A DNA stretch of 64,000 nucleotides from Melieria omissa (lineage: Eukaryota; Arthropoda; Insecta; Diptera; Ulidiidae), in the NCBI GenBank assembly GCA_963971225.1, contig OZ020269.1:97764040-97828039 (forward strand), given 5' to 3'. This document shows, one piece after another, positions 12,126 through 24,119 of the stretch. The first letter of the stretch is position 1; each line of letters opens with the position of its first letter. Below the pieces are notes generated by a model, which was not told the DNA's origin, made no database searches, and saw only the letters and a program-made list of their open reading frames with translations. The translations under genes were made by a program, and so were the position numbers.

Positions 12126-12380
12126 AGGTAAGCGTCTGTAGACTCTGCGAAACAGCAGAGGAGACTCCCGAACACATTGTAATGCGGCTTGTCGCAGCAG
12201 GTTGCGTTACCTGGGCCAGTTTTGGCTTGCAGAAGAGGACGTCAAACACCTAGACCCCCGCGAGTTACTAAGTTTCATTAGGGCGGTAGGTCTAGGGGAT
12301 GTACTCTAACATTTGTAAGGGGCACAATAGATCAATCCTGGTCTCAGTGCAGTTTACCCTAATCAATTCTCGCTCTCTCT
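12126..12380 (+). pseudogene. 3' end fragment of a non-LTR retrotransposon
   Basis: In translation the fragment gives VCRLCETAEETPEHIVMR, then after a shift of frame LRYLGQFWLAEEDV, then LDPRELLSFIRAVGLGDVL and a TAA at 12307-12309. A Cys-x2-Cys...His zinc-knuckle followed by a short LL.FI..xGL tail is the usual C-terminus of the second open frame of Jockey/LOA-group elements. The downstream sequence to about 12380 (GGTCTCAGTGCAGTTTACCC) is likely the 3' UTR. No reverse transcriptase remains. It is different in sequence from the LOA copies at 39.9 and 55.4 kb. Confidence 0.65.
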
Positions 12381-13069
12381 ATTCTCACTCAATTTTATTA
12401 CTTTATCACCTTTTATCATGATAATTGTACTGATGTCTTTTTAAGGATGCAGTATACATTTAAGAATTAAGCTGAAAGAGAATTTTACTTATAAAAGCAT
12501 TATATACCAAACTGTACGGTGGCTGAAATTGTTTAGTAAATAACAAAAACTCAAATGCAGTTAAATTGTTTCCTGTTTCACAAGTTAACTCTCAAACAAT
12601 CTTTATTTCTCAAATTGGTACTCATACAGTTAAATATAAAATTAAAGCGTTCAATGCTATGCAAATGCTTTGTGTTCTTGTTTTTTTTGGTGTATAGCAA
12701 TTAGGTTGAAATTTTTTTAATACAATTTTAGAATTCGAAAGCGCTAACAACAACACTAAATTCAATTCAATTCAATTCATTGCATGTAATCTAACAAATT
12801 GCTAACAAATGATAAATCTCTATTATGACAATTACAAACGCTTAATATAATGCATTTTCATTAAATTCATAAATTTTCTTTCATTTGCATAAAATCTACA
12901 CTCAAGTGTGCTTTACAACGCCTAACTAAATTACTAATGAAATGCAATTCACTGAAATATACACATACAATATATATGTGCATACTTCACACAACGGATA
13001 TTGTCTTTGAGACATTGTTGATGAATACTATGAATAGGGTGCATGCTCCTGCTATACGAAAAGAATTTA
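12381..13069. other. AT-rich intergenic DNA
   Basis: No gene is seen. It probably includes the 3' UTR of the minus-strand Gasz gene, which ends at 13070. Confidence 0.55.
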
Positions 13070-14936
13070 TCAAAAGAATTTCTTCACTTTTAAGCAAATG
13101 AAAACGGAGATGCCGATCACAATGGTAGTGTACTTGAAATAACACTTCATTTTAAGGCGCTTACGCTCGGCCAGATATTCATCGTAGTCGATGTACAAGG
13201 GATTCTTCGGTGGGCTAAATGAGGCCAACTGTGAAGCAAAACAAGTAACGATTAGTGTACAAGTTGGTCGGCAATGACGACATCCACACATACGTATTTA
13301 GTGGTTTTTTGTAGATCCGTTATTGTCACACTGTACGCGTTTAAGTGGCGTTGACTGGTTTGCAGCTGCTCGAGTGGAAAGCGTCCCAATTTTGCGGCGC
13401 GTAAGTTGTCCTTGATAAAACGCAAGCTGGCGGTAATGATGACTAAATGCTGCAAATGATTGGCGGCCATCATGAGAATTTCATAGAAACTGCAAAAACA
13501 TGGATATATTAAAAAAAATATACTAATTTATGTAAGCAAATGGTTAGTTTGGTTAAAACAGTGATTTAATTTAATGTTTTGTATGATTTCCTTTAAATAT
13601 CTTTTCAATTGTTTAATAAATTAAACTTACTTCTCCTTTGAGGAAGTGCTCACTCGAGCAATGGATTTCTTCGACCAATGATGCAGATGGAAACTATAAT
13701 AATAAACTTTTTTAATATGCACATATATCGCTTTGTTAGAAGACTCACTCCAATAGCCCCTTCATGATCTGCATGCGATAAATGGGATATTCGATGCCCA
13801 ATGACTGCAATCGTTGGTCGTTCATGGAGAGGAATTGTAACAGAGAAACGCGCTCCTTGGCAAAGTACTCCAGAAACTTTTCCATATTTAGCGACAACAG
13901 TATAGCGTTGATCTCTTGAAAGTACTCCGGACAGTCGGACTTTAGAAAGATGCGCGGAATGTAGTCGCGCAGCGTATTGTAGCCCAGAAACTGCGCCGGC
14001 ACAACGTAGCACTCCTGCTGTTTGGGCAGCAACTCGAGCAGATCGTAGAAGCCGTGAAATTGTGCCACCTGAACAGGCGTATAGCCCTTCCGATTGGCAA
14101 TGGTCGCATTTACGCCGGCCTCTACCAGTAGCTTCACCACCTCCGGCTGATTGTGCTCGATGGCGTGAAAGATGGGCGTGCAGCCTTGATTGTCCACCGC
14201 ATCGAAGGAGACATCCTTTAGCAAACGGCGCACCACCGCTATGTGACCATGTGTGCAGGCCATCATGAACGCTGTGGTACCGTACTTGTCGGACACGTTG
14301 ATGATGGCGCCGTGTTGCAGCAGCAGCTCCACAATTGCCGTCACAATGTGCGCGGGCTTGCTGTTGCAATCGCAGGCAAGCATGAGTGGCGTCAGCGAGT
14401 CGACCTGTTTGTTGGCGTTCGCCTTGAACTCATCGAGCAGAGAGCGAACAACAGCCAGATGGCCTTCCTTGCAGGCGTGCAGTAGCAACGTAAAGCCGTC
14501 TACCAGCATATACAAACGATAAGTATCAGGTGAGTACGAGTTGTGCGACCATCACTCACCATTGATTGGCTCATCCACATCGAACTGCAAGTCTAAAATT
14601 TGTTGCTTCAGCTTTGCCACATCGTCCGCCAGTACGGCGTCGTACAGCTCCTGGTGCATGTTCTCTCTCCATCCTATGTTGGCAGCGTAGCACGTTGGCT
14701 TCTTGACGAACTGGAAAAACCAAATTAATAAGATTAGTGTCCAGTCAGTCACTGGAAGCCAAGGTCAAGGAAGTCTAAGAAAACCATTTTACATGGCCTT
14801 TGTTTTTAAGCTTCCAGCAACAACAACATAGCGCCTTATCAATGCAGCTTACCTGGTCGCCGAAATAAAACCCATCGTATTCGTCCTCCGAGTCAGTTTC
14901 CGGCGGACGATAGACAATTTTGCGCTCTGGTGGCAT
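13070..14936 (-). CDS. Gasz: Gasz (ASZ1) homologue: ankyrin, SAM and tail-anchor protein of the piRNA pathway
   Basis: Six exons on the minus strand, all with GT-AG borders and compatible phases: 14936-14853, 14710-14560, 14499-13749, 13693-13631, 13489-13294, 13228-13070. Joined they give 1404 nt, 467 residues, close to known GASZ proteins (about 460-475). The N-terminus is acidic (ETDSEDEYDGFYFGDQ). Ankyrin repeats occupy about residues 79-235 (YGTTAFMMACTHGHIAVVRR, NQGCTPIFHAIEHNQPEVVK). A SAM domain is at about 270-328 (LNMEKFLEYF, LGIEYPIYRMQIMKGLL), with a helical region after it. The last 23 residues form a hydrophobic segment followed by KVKKFF, a mitochondrial outer-membrane tail anchor. 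Known role: scaffold on mitochondria (nuage) that recruits Armitage/Zucchini-type piRNA factors in the germline. The exon joins are inferred from sequence only. Confidence 0.92.
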
Positions 14937-15483
14937 TTCGCAATATTTCGCTTCCGGAATAGTGGCTGCTGCGTTCAGTTGTCAAAATTATTGAAAATTA
15001 ACTATCCGCCGTTAATGTTTTCACAGTTAATTCCACAAGACGCGAAATGCCACAGCAAAGCAACAAAATAGCTGAAGAATCTACTCACGAAAAAGAACTG
15101 TCAAACAACTTAGTAGTAGCGTTGCCAATTCGTGTCAGAATGCTCATTTAAATTCGTTTGTGCTGAAAATTGTATAAACTTGTAAAACAAACCAATGAAT
15201 AGGCGTTTTGGAAAATAAGCTTTTTATTTTTTTGCAAATTGTGTAAACCAAATTAGATTCGGTGATCAACAAATTCTTATTCTTCGTGTACAGGGATACA
15301 ACGTATATGAAAATCTCTATCGAACCACCCTGTGTAGTAGCTTTTCTACTGTTGGCGCACCTGACCTGATGGTCGCACGCACTTTTATATTGTTGTCTCT
15401 GCTGTCGTAGTGTTTTTCCCCAGCGAGTTGAATTGTTGTCAAGATATTACATCAATAGTTAATTTAAAATTGCCCAAGGAATA
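14937..15483. promoter_or_regulatory. divergent promoter region, Gasz / Sdhaf2
   Basis: 547 bp separate the divergent start codons of Gasz (minus) and Sdhaf2 (plus). It must contain both 5' UTRs and promoters. There is no open frame and no convincing TATA element, which suggests initiator-type promoters. Confidence 0.6.
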
Positions 15484-16233
15484 ATGCTGCGTCAAGCATT
15501 GGTGAGTAGCCAAATCAATCTTACAAAAGCCTGGCATTGGTAGCCAGGAGAGAGATAATCCAACTGCGTTTCAGTCTTTTGTTTTGATTGCATAAGCTGC
15601 AGCAATGCAAATGCGCCTCGAATTATGATTTAATGCAATTATTATTTTTATTGCAGAAATTGACAGTGCAGCGTGCATTGACTCCACTGCTGGCACGCAC
15701 GCAAAACTACGCTGCCACTGCTGGGTCTGGCAGCAGCAAAGACAACACCGGCATACCGGCCAACCAAAAAGTGGACGATGATGTGCCCAACTTTGTGAAT
15801 GTGCCCATTATTGACTACGACGATCCAGACTATCTGCCGTTGCCCGAGTATCCGCTGCGCCCCAATGAGCCACTCGCAGTGCGCAAACAGCGGTAAGTAG
15901 ACGTCCGAGTGCATGAAAGCCAACTTTGACAAAATTCTCTATTGGCCGTTTGTACACAGTCTCATCTACCAGTCACGCAAGCGTGGCATGCTGGAAAACG
16001 ACCTGATACTGAGCACATTTGCCGCGCGCTACTTGCAGGATATGGACGCCGAGTTGACTGCTCAGTACGATCACCTAATCAATGGCGTGACCAACGACTG
16101 GGATATCTACTACTGGGCCACCAACATAAAGCCAACGCCGCCTGAGCACGACAACGAGATTATGCACATGCTGAAGGAACACGTAGCCAATGCACAGCGC
16201 GAGCAGCGCCTACGACAGCCCCTCTTGTACTAA
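15484..16233 (+). CDS. Sdhaf2: succinate dehydrogenase assembly factor 2 (SDHAF2/Sdh5)
   Basis: Three exons: 15484-15501 (six codons, MLRQAL), 15657-15892 and 15960-16233, joined in phase to 528 nt and 175 residues (human SDHAF2 is 166). The first about 40 residues ([19 protein letters not shown]) are basic and hydroxylated with no acids, a mitochondrial targeting peptide. The core contains [20 protein letters not shown], then [19 protein letters not shown] and [12 protein letters not shown]. These are the hallmark blocks of the Sdh5 family, including the RGMLE.D motif that contacts the flavoprotein. Known role: promotes covalent FAD attachment to SdhA in the mitochondrial matrix during complex II assembly. 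A longer in-frame ATG inside intron 1 (from 15588) was rejected because the six-codon first exon and its GT-AG intron fit better. Confidence 0.94.
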
Positions 16234-16285
16234 AACAGCACTGCTGCGTGTGCTAGCACGTGTACGAGTATATGTGTATATTTTG

Positions 16286-16291
16286 TTTATT
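16286..16291 (-). terminator. poly(A) signal AATAAA for Mlh1
   Basis: TTTATT on the plus strand is AATAAA on the minus strand, about 62 nt past the Mlh1 stop codon. It lies within the likely 3' UTR of Sdhaf2, so the two convergent transcripts probably overlap. Confidence 0.5.
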
Positions 16292-16333
16292 TGCCGTTGA
16301 GTCTGTTACTTAGTATTCTCAAATTGTGGTGTT

Positions 16334-16339
16334 AATAAA
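16334..16339 (+). terminator. poly(A) signal AATAAA for Sdhaf2
   Basis: AATAAA about 100 nt after the Sdhaf2 stop and just before the end of the convergent Mlh1 coding region (16353). Transcripts of the two genes probably overlap at their 3' ends. Confidence 0.55.
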
Positions 16340-16352
16340 TAACACTCTATGA

Positions 16353-18581
16353 CTAACAGCGTTCGAATACTCGATAGAGGCGCGCGCAGTTCGTCAATTC
16401 GTACAGCTGCTGCTTAAGACGATTTGGCGGAAGCAGATATTTCCTCATTGCTGGATACAACAAATGTTCCACTAACCAGCGATGACGATGCGCGTCCCGC
16501 GCCACATCCACGGCCGCTTTGAGAGCGTAATAGTGCGCCGTCTCGCGACAGAATGTCTCAAAGCACTTTTGTTCCGTTTCCCATTCCACTTCTGTTGCTA
16601 AACGTAGGAGATACAGTGGCAGATAAGTGCTTGAGGGGCAGTGTTGCGGCAGCACAGCGGGCAGCGTTTCCAGCTCGCCGTCCTCGTTTATGCGCAACGC
16701 GAAATATTCGCGCATCAATGCAGACTTTTCTACCAATATGGCAGTTGCACTTTCAGCCAACTCCTGCTTATCACCATCCTCTTCCGTCCAGCTGCTCTCC
16801 TCGCTGTCCAATGCAATGCGCACCAGTGCCTTGACGCAAAGTTTCGGCTCGATGGTTATATGGGGCAAATTTTGAAATTCATACACCAGACGTTGGTAGA
16901 ACAACTCCTCACTGTCGTGGATGCAAAGAAAACTTGAATTCATTTGTATTTTTGCCACATTGAAATATTATACGTACCAAAATTTTAGCGTGTTGCATAG
17001 GTAGAGTTCCTTCTCGTGCTGGAACAGCGCAAATGTGCGATCCACCACGCCCACGAAAACCATCTCCTTTACCGTCTTGCGCAGCTGAACGCTACAGTCG
17101 CGCTCCACATGTCGCTGCATGTTCAGCACGCTCGTTAGGCGCACTTCCTTTGATTTTCGGGCCGCCGTCACACGAAAACTTTCGTCACCACCGTTCGTAC
17201 TCTGCGTACTCGAGAGCATTGAGCAGGTCGAAGTGCTGCTGGCGCCCGAATCGCACTTCTCTAACCGACCACTGCTTGCCTCTCGGTAAACGATAAACTT
17301 TTCCAGTTTCTGCTCTCGCGCATCGGTGCGCACCAGATCCTTGGCGTACACCTTGTCCTCACCGGCGCCATCAGCCAGTGGCTTTGCAGTCGTCTGCGTG
17401 GAGCTTGTTGGCGAACCAACGTCGGGCAATCGCAGCTGTTTGTAGAAAACTCGCGTATCATTGCTGCCCAGCAGTTGCAGCTCAATTTGCCGTTTTATCT
17501 TGTCGATAATTTCGTCCTCGTACAGGAAGTGCACTTCATGTTTGGTGGGGTGCACGTTGACGTCCAGATGTGTCGGCTCCACCTGTAGACTGATGTACAC
17601 AAACGGATGCATGGCCTTTGGCAGATATGTACTGTAAACACCATCAACGGCGGCCTTCAACGCTAAATTTAAAACAAACTATTAGTTCTTTGCTGCATAT
17701 TCAGCTGCCGCTCAACTCACCTGCAGACTCCACCAGGCGCTGATTGATGAACAGCAGCATTGTGCCACGTTTGGCCGCATAATTCACTTTGGTTATTAGG
17801 CCGCTCATGCTGAACTTGTGCACGGCGTCCTGCAGTTGCACCGGCAGCAGCTCCCTGGCAATTTGCGAGCCATATATGCTGGCAATATTGGTCGTCGGTG
17901 TGGCGTCCGCTATCGTGCGGAGTGACGCCTGTTCTCCATACTTTTTCAGTGTGAACGCCACTCGCGCATTGTGCACTGCATACTTGGCCATCACCTCGGA
18001 GATCTTCTGAAATTCCTCGGACGGCGACTTGAGACACTGCCGGCGCGCTGGCATATTGTAGAATAGATCCTCGACGGTAATGATGGTGCCTTGGTTGCCG
18101 GCGCACGCCTTCGGCTCGGCCTTCAATTTGCCATCCTCGTAGGCGGCCCTACAACGAGTAAGCGACCAAGCGTCAGTGCGTGGTGCGCCACAATTAAACC
18201 CACTTACTTATAGCCGCACAGTGAATGTGCTGTTTTCGTTTGTATGGTGAGATGCGCCACATGACTGATGCTGGCCAGCGCCTCGCCGCGAAAACCGAAT
18301 GTGCCAATATTACTCAGATCCTCGAATTTCATTAGCTTCGATGTGGTGAATCGTTCGCAGACAATGGCCAAATCTTCGCGGCGAATGCCGGTACCGTTGT
18401 CTTGTATTTGCAGCAGCTTGAGCCCGCCAGACTTGACGGTCACCTGTATGAAGCTCGCACTAGCGTCCAGACTGTTTTCTATGAGTTCCTTCAGAGCATT
18501 GGCAGGCTTCTGAATGATTTCGCCAGCTGCAATGCGATTCACCACCGCTTCGTCTAACTTAGTTATGGCGCGAGGCTCCAT
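16353..18581 (-). CDS. Mlh1: DNA mismatch repair protein Mlh1
   Basis: Four exons: 18581-18208, 18148-17721, 17662-16978, 16911-16353. Joined they give 2046 nt, 681 residues (Drosophila-size Mlh1). The GHKL ATPase motifs are intact: ENSLDA (35-40, with the catalytic Glu at 35 and Asn at 36), DNGTGI (61-66) and GFRGEAL (96-102). CAGNQGT and [12 protein letters not shown] follow, then the transducer domain ([10 protein letters not shown]). The C-terminal dimerisation domain ends in VFERC, the conserved last residues that complete the Pms endonuclease site. Known role: MutL-alpha and MutL-gamma subunit in mismatch repair and meiotic crossing over, in the nucleus. The exon 4 acceptor at 16911 was chosen because it restores the usual spacing before EELFYQ. 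An alternative at 16932 is in frame and adds seven residues. Confidence 0.96.
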
Positions 18582-19122
18582 TATTTTCTCAGAGCTCTTC
18601 TGCTTTGTCTAAAATTGTTGTTATTGTTTGTAAACATATATGAAGCAAAATATGCGAATGTTTGTTAATATTGCGGCGAATTTGGCGCGCGAATTGTGAA
18701 ACCAAGTGGAACTCTGGAGACAGCTGCGAGTAGGGTTACCAGCCGTACTCTAGTTTGTTATTTAATTTTCGATTTTCTCACACTATGGATTTTCTTTTGT
18801 ATAATTTGCTTTGAATATGAAATCAATTATGGAAATGGGGTTTAAAATTAATTGTAAAATTCAGAACAGCCAACGAGAGAAATGGACAAAACATTTGATT
18901 TCATCGCCATAACATAACCTTTTGCGGCAATCTTGTTACTGCCCGTACACTTGCGATAACGGCACGTCAATGTTGTTACTCATCACCAGCGCTTCAGCTG
19001 GACCCAAGGCGTATTAAATGAATTTGCTTCGGCCGGGCCACATATTCGCCTAGCGGGCAATTGTGAAATTCTGCTAGAGTTCAAATTTTGCTAATACATT
19101 AATATACGTTACGTGTTTTGAA
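18582..19122. promoter_or_regulatory. divergent promoter region, Mlh1 / F-box gene A1
   Basis: 541 bp between the start codons of Mlh1 (minus) and the first F-box/LRR gene (plus). The last about 90 bp, from GGGCCACATATTCGCC at 19035, recur upstream of every A-type copy (31904, 45470, 60996). They probably carry its promoter and 5' UTR. In copies A3 and A4 this block is split by an inserted element. Confidence 0.6.
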
Positions 19123-20670
19123 ATGCAAAATAGTGAGATTCTACCAATAAAGCGTCGAAAAGCCGGTGAGCACACAGTAAAATTGTTGTCGTTAATTTAA
19201 AATTGCCAACGAACACAAATTCCAGCTGAGAACAAAGATGAAGCACAGCCTTACGTACTGCGACTACCGGACGAATGCTTGTTGCGCATTTTCCAGCTTC
19301 TCAACAGGCACCAGCTGATACCTTTGGCGCAAGTATGCCCACGCTTCAGCCAAGTGTTGCTGCTACCACACTTTCGTCAGCGCTACGGGACACTGTCGCT
19401 TTTCGAAATGACCAGCTGGACATTGGAAGAGGTCGATGGCTATCTGCAGTTTGCTGGTCCGTACGTAAGGTTTGTACGAGGAGTTTTGTCGCATAAATTC
19501 GGCAAGTCGTTGGCCGAGTGCATTGGCAAACACTGCACGCAAATTGAGCATGTCGAATTGTTCGACATAAGTGCGGGCCGACTGCAAGACTTGTTGGCCA
19601 ATAGCAGTGCAATCAACAAGTTGGTGCTGCATGCATCCACCATTACGGATCGCACTATTTCGTGGCTGCGTCGATTGCCACAATTGCGGACACTGAACAT
19701 TCGAATCAACAACAAAATCACAGGTGAGATCACGTTGTCCGAGTTGCCTTTTACCATAAGAATTGCTCACCGACTTTTTTGCAGGCAAACACTTTCACCA
19801 ATTAGCCGCGCTGGAATACCTTACATTGGAGCAATGTAACAAGTTTACATCGCTGCATTTACTGGACACTTGCAAAGCATTGAAAAATCTAAAGCGGTTG
19901 GACATAATCTCGTGTTCGCTACTGTCCACTGGCAGTGCTGTTAGTGAGGCAATTGGCGAATGCCACAATCTAAAATGGCTCACTCTAACCAGCACCAGCG
20001 GACTTGCACTGCAAGGACCCAAACTAAAGGGTCTGGAACTGCGTGGTGGCCTCTACAGCATACCACAAAAATCGCTGGGAAAAGTATTCTTCAGCAGATT
20101 GGTGCAACATCAAGGCGAACAGTTGCAAGTGCTTCGCCTGTACGCGCATCACAGCAGCAAAGACGTAATACCCGTGGTGGCAGAACTTCGGCAATTGCGG
20201 CAATTCTGCTGCCCTGCGAACAGGCATTTCGATGACGCTCTCTTGCAGCGGCTAGCCGTGTTAGAGCTACTCGAGTATTTGGATATTAGTTATAATGACA
20301 CAATTACTGGACGCGGTGTATTGCAGTTGCTGCGCAATTGTCGGAATTTAAAATTTGTTAATGTAGGAAACTGCAACAATATAACAGACGAGTTCGTTTT
20401 CGAGGCGATTGCAATGCTAACCAAGCAAGCGCAATCAAAGCGTACGCAACCGCTTTGGTTGGATGCCACCGCCACCGCCGTAAGAACGGCCTTTGTGCTA
20501 GACGTAAGTAATCAAGTGCGAAGGATTTAGTTAGACTTTATGTATTAACGTTTATTTATACATAGGATCCCCGATACCGGGAAGCGAGCCATATTCTGCA
20601 ACTTTACGTGCGCGGCTTAACAACACAGAAAGAATGCAAAGTGGATCACGCCATGTACGAAATGTTATGA
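19123..20670 (+). CDS. F-box and leucine-rich-repeat protein, type A copy 1 (intact)
   Basis: Four exons: 19123-19165, 19226-19723, 19785-20503, 20566-20670. Together 1365 nt, 454 residues, all GT-AG and in phase. A short basic N-terminus (IKRRKA) precedes an F-box at about residues 24-65 (LRLPDECLLRIFQLLNRHQL, then AQVCPRFSQVL). Irregular cysteine-type leucine-rich repeats follow (LKNLKRLDIISCSLL, LLEYLDISYNDTITGRGVLQ, LKFVNVGNCNNITDEFVFEA). Proteins of this kind usually act as substrate receptors of SCF ubiquitin ligases by binding Skp1 through the F-box; the target is unknown. This is the only A copy without the premature stop. It shares intron positions with the type B genes, so A and B probably arose by an older duplication. 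I cannot name an orthologue. Confidence 0.88.
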
Positions 20671-22452
20671 AGTTTGTGGACTAACAATTATTATAGTGTT
20701 ATGTTATTTGTTGTAATAATTTTTGTAGTAACGTAGAACTTGACTGTGAATTTGAAAAAAGTTTTTAAAAACAGTTTTTACATGCAATGTACGCATTTGA
20801 AATGGGTTCGTGTACATTACGAAGAAATATAGCTTAATGGTTTAAAAAGCGTTATTGCTATTACAATTTTAACTAGTTTTTTTGATATAAAAACTTGCTA
20901 AACTGGCCAAAAGAACACAATTTTGTATATTACATAGAAAGATCGACGGTGAGAACTCCAACCGAAATTTCTGAATGGCCAACAAAAGGACTACAGGTAG
21001 ACCTTACTTAACACGAAGGTTACGTTCCTGGAAAATGTTTGAAGCAAAACCGCGCTAAGCCAAGACTACCTGTACTTTAAAAAACTGTAATTAGTTTGAA
21101 TTTGTTGTATTCATATAGTAGAAACTGATCGTAGGCCGCAGTGAGACATTGCATAGTGTAGGCGAAACTAGTGCACAATTACCTTCAGAGGGGGTAAATG
21201 AGGAGTTGTGTTTCTACATGACATACGAAAATAAAATGTTTGTTTTTTTTATCGATTTCTTATTGCTTAAAACCAACAGCCCATTCTACCAAAGGAAGAG
21301 GAAGAAAAGTAAAGAGGGTGGCGAGGTTGAGCTACTGTTTTAGGTGGTGTTATCTTTGGTGCTTCTTGATCGATAAGGGAGAGATCACATATGCTTTTCG
21401 CATTCTCTTTTGCACTTTACTTCCAGTTGGCACTGTCACTTCCTGTTGACACATCTTTTGTTATTGCAACGGTTGCAGTGTAATTGTTTAGGCTTGTCAC
21501 CCAACATTGGCCAAATAAAAAAGGTCACACTCGATACGTGAGTTGCCATTTTGACAGTCGAAAATATGGCAAATACGCAGCATAACAATCAAGGTAAATA
21601 AATATCCATTTACATATCGCGGAGTGTTTTCATCAAACAGCAGAATTTCACAACAAGTTGGCATTGCAGTGCAACGCAACGTGTGAAATTGCGGCAGTAA
21701 ACAATTTTCGATTGTTCAAGTGCAATCGATTTTTTGTTGCCCATACCAAACCAGCAATCGGTTAGAAAAATAGGTTTAACTAAAATAATAATTTTAAATT
21801 GCCTTGTTTTGTGCACAAACCAAGCTTTGAAACGCTATAGAAAAACATGATACCGATTTTCAGCTTAGATTATATCTTATTATTTAATGAACTCGGTAGG
21901 TGTAATCGGGAAACAATTGCAAGTTTCAATAGGCCAGTGCAGTGAACCCGGGGAACGTCCTTAAATAGCAGGTAGGACGCACATTAGATCAATCACTGAT
22001 CGCAGTACATAAAATCCATACTACAACCTTATCTTATCGAAAGCTTCTACGCTGTGAAAAATAATGTTTTTAGCTCATTCTGGCTTAAGTTTCACAACAG
22101 ATCAACGATCTCCATTGTTCGTGGGATCTAATAGGAGACATTTACAGACTGGTTAGAGAATTTTAACTCAAAACTTTGATTTTCCAATACTGTGCAATTA
22201 TTAGAAGACTTTTTTTCTCAGACGTCTAAGCACTGTTGCCATCTTATTGCGTTTCGTACTAAATTTAGTGCTTTTTGAAAATCAAAACGCGGAATATTTT
22301 ATTTTATTTATTTCATTTATTTATTGTATTCTATTTCATTTATTTTTTTATTTTATTGTATTTTATTTTCTTTATTTTATTTAAAAGAACTCAAGACTGA
22401 TTCTAGTTCAAAAAAATGTAAGTCTTTTTTAACTGCAGTGTTATTCAACCCT
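20671..22452 (+). other. unit 1 spacer between A1 and the Harbinger derivative
   Basis: No supported gene. This block is repeated almost unchanged downstream of A2, A3 and A4. It contains a 28-nt exon-like segment, ATG at 21566 to a GT donor at 21594, preserved in all four units, but no partner exon was found. A pair of short inverted repeats (ACAGGTAG near 20993, CTACCTGT near 21066) may mark a tiny MITE. 22280-22390 is a low-complexity TTTATT-rich tract. Confidence 0.55.
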
Positions 22453-23657
22453 CAGCCCTGTTCCAGAATCCGTATCGGATTCGAATCGAAATGAAATCCG
22501 ATTCCGATTTAAAGAGGTGTTCTGCAATCCGAGCGGAATTGTCACATTCGAAGTTTATTTCGAATCGGATTGTTAGCAAATTAACAAACCTTCAATCAGC
22601 TGTTTGCTTTTAATGTTCAAATGAAAAAGGAAATTGTAATATTTTGTAAGATTTTTTATTTTATTTAATGAGTTGGGTTATTTTATTGGCAGTATTGCTT
22701 GAGAACGAGCAGTCCACCGTTGAAAAAGTAAAGCGCAGAATTTTGCGAGACCACAGCAATCCGATGGAATTGTCAGATTCTTCGTAACTAGTACAAGTCA
22801 TTTCAGTTATGTTCAAAATTTTCTATTTAAGGTTTATTGCTCAGTAACGCCTTACCAAAGCAGCATTCAACATGATCTTGACCGAAATGAAACCTTTTCT
22901 TCGGCAATGCTCCATTCCGCCAGAATTGAAATTGGCGACGGCTTTGCAATTTCTTGCCGAAGGAGGCTATCAACGCCTTTCTATTTCGGAAAGTATGTGC
23001 TTCTTAAAAGGCCCACCGCCGGTCGCTAAAGCTTCTCTTCTATTATGCGTCAGCTTCCTTCTTACTTCACTTTTCCTATCAACTCAGGTCTATGATTGAA
23101 GAAAATTTTACAAAATGAATTGATTTAATTTTCTTCTCACCTTTTTCCACCCCGTTACACTTTTTATTGGTGGTCCTTGCCCGTTCAGCGACTGCGTTAA
23201 ATGCTTCCATTTATTTTCAAATCCTTAGCAGAAACTTTTCGCGACGTCCGCATTATCCTCCATAAAATCCAAGAGCAGTTTGCTCTGGTCAGCAGTCTTA
23301 TGCTTTAATAATTAATATTTGACTGGCAAGTCTTATGCTTTCCCGTGATTAAAAATTAATTTATTAGTGTTATTTAACACGATATTTCATTTATTTGCTT
23401 ACATTTTCGTTATTCGTTTTCGTTTTGCTGCTTTCCGATTTCAATTCCACCAGCTTTTTGTTCAGCGGATTAGTTTCGACAAAAATTTCCGATAATCGGA
23501 ATGCAGAACACCAAATTTCCGATCCAAATTCGTTCGAACTTAATCGGATTTGAGAACAGGGTTGCATCGGAAAATATTTCCGATAATCGGAATGTAGAAC
23601 ACCGACGGTCGGAATCAAATCCATTTCCAATCGGATTCGGATCCTGGAACAGGGCTG
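22453..23657 (+). mobile_element. Harbinger-derived element, unit 1 copy
   Basis: Terminal inverted repeats start CAGCCCTGTTCCAG (22453) and end with its complement at 23657. Inside are several TCCGATTCGG/TTCCGATAATCGG subterminal motifs. 22872-22990 encodes MILTEMKPFLRQCSIPPELK followed by LATALQFLAEGGYQRLSIS, the PPELKL...L..G.YQ signature at the N-terminal side of PIF/Harbinger (HARBI1-type) transposases. The catalytic part is gone. It occupies the same place in units 2 and 3, so it was there before the cassette was amplified. Confidence 0.78.
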
Positions 23658-24119
23658 ACTATATTTAATTATACAACTATATAATACTGAAATGTTGGGT
23701 TAAAAAGGAATCATTCTTTGGATATTACATGAAACCTGAAGTGATACTCCTTGGTTGAATTGCTACTTGGGTCATGATTGCCACTGATGTCCAATAGTTT
23801 TCCTAGGATATTACACGGAACATTGGGACAACTACCACCATTTGCTCTATTTATTTGCTCATCAGTGCTTTCTGAGTAAAACAACGCGCTTTTTAGTGCT
23901 TTCTGAAAATGAAAAGTTGGCAACCATGTGTCTAAGCCTAAGCACATACAGAGATACACGCTGCGCAGGCAACACAGTTCAGCACAGTGCAGTTTTTTTG
24001 TAAGTAATGCAGTATCGTATAAGAGCGTATAAAGCGACACAGCTGCGTGCTGCAGCCCTGTGTCGCATTCCAGTCGAGACACAGTTCTCTGCGCGCAGTC
24101 AACACGTACTCGTGTTATA

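Noticed and set aside
13650..14369. 239-codon minus-strand frame
   Set aside because: Out-of-frame shadow of Gasz exon 3; the alternative frame carries the ankyrin and SAM domains.
20991..21073. Short inverted repeat ACAGGTAG/CTACCTGT as a MITE
   Set aside because: Only 8 bp of complementarity and no target duplication; too little to call an element.
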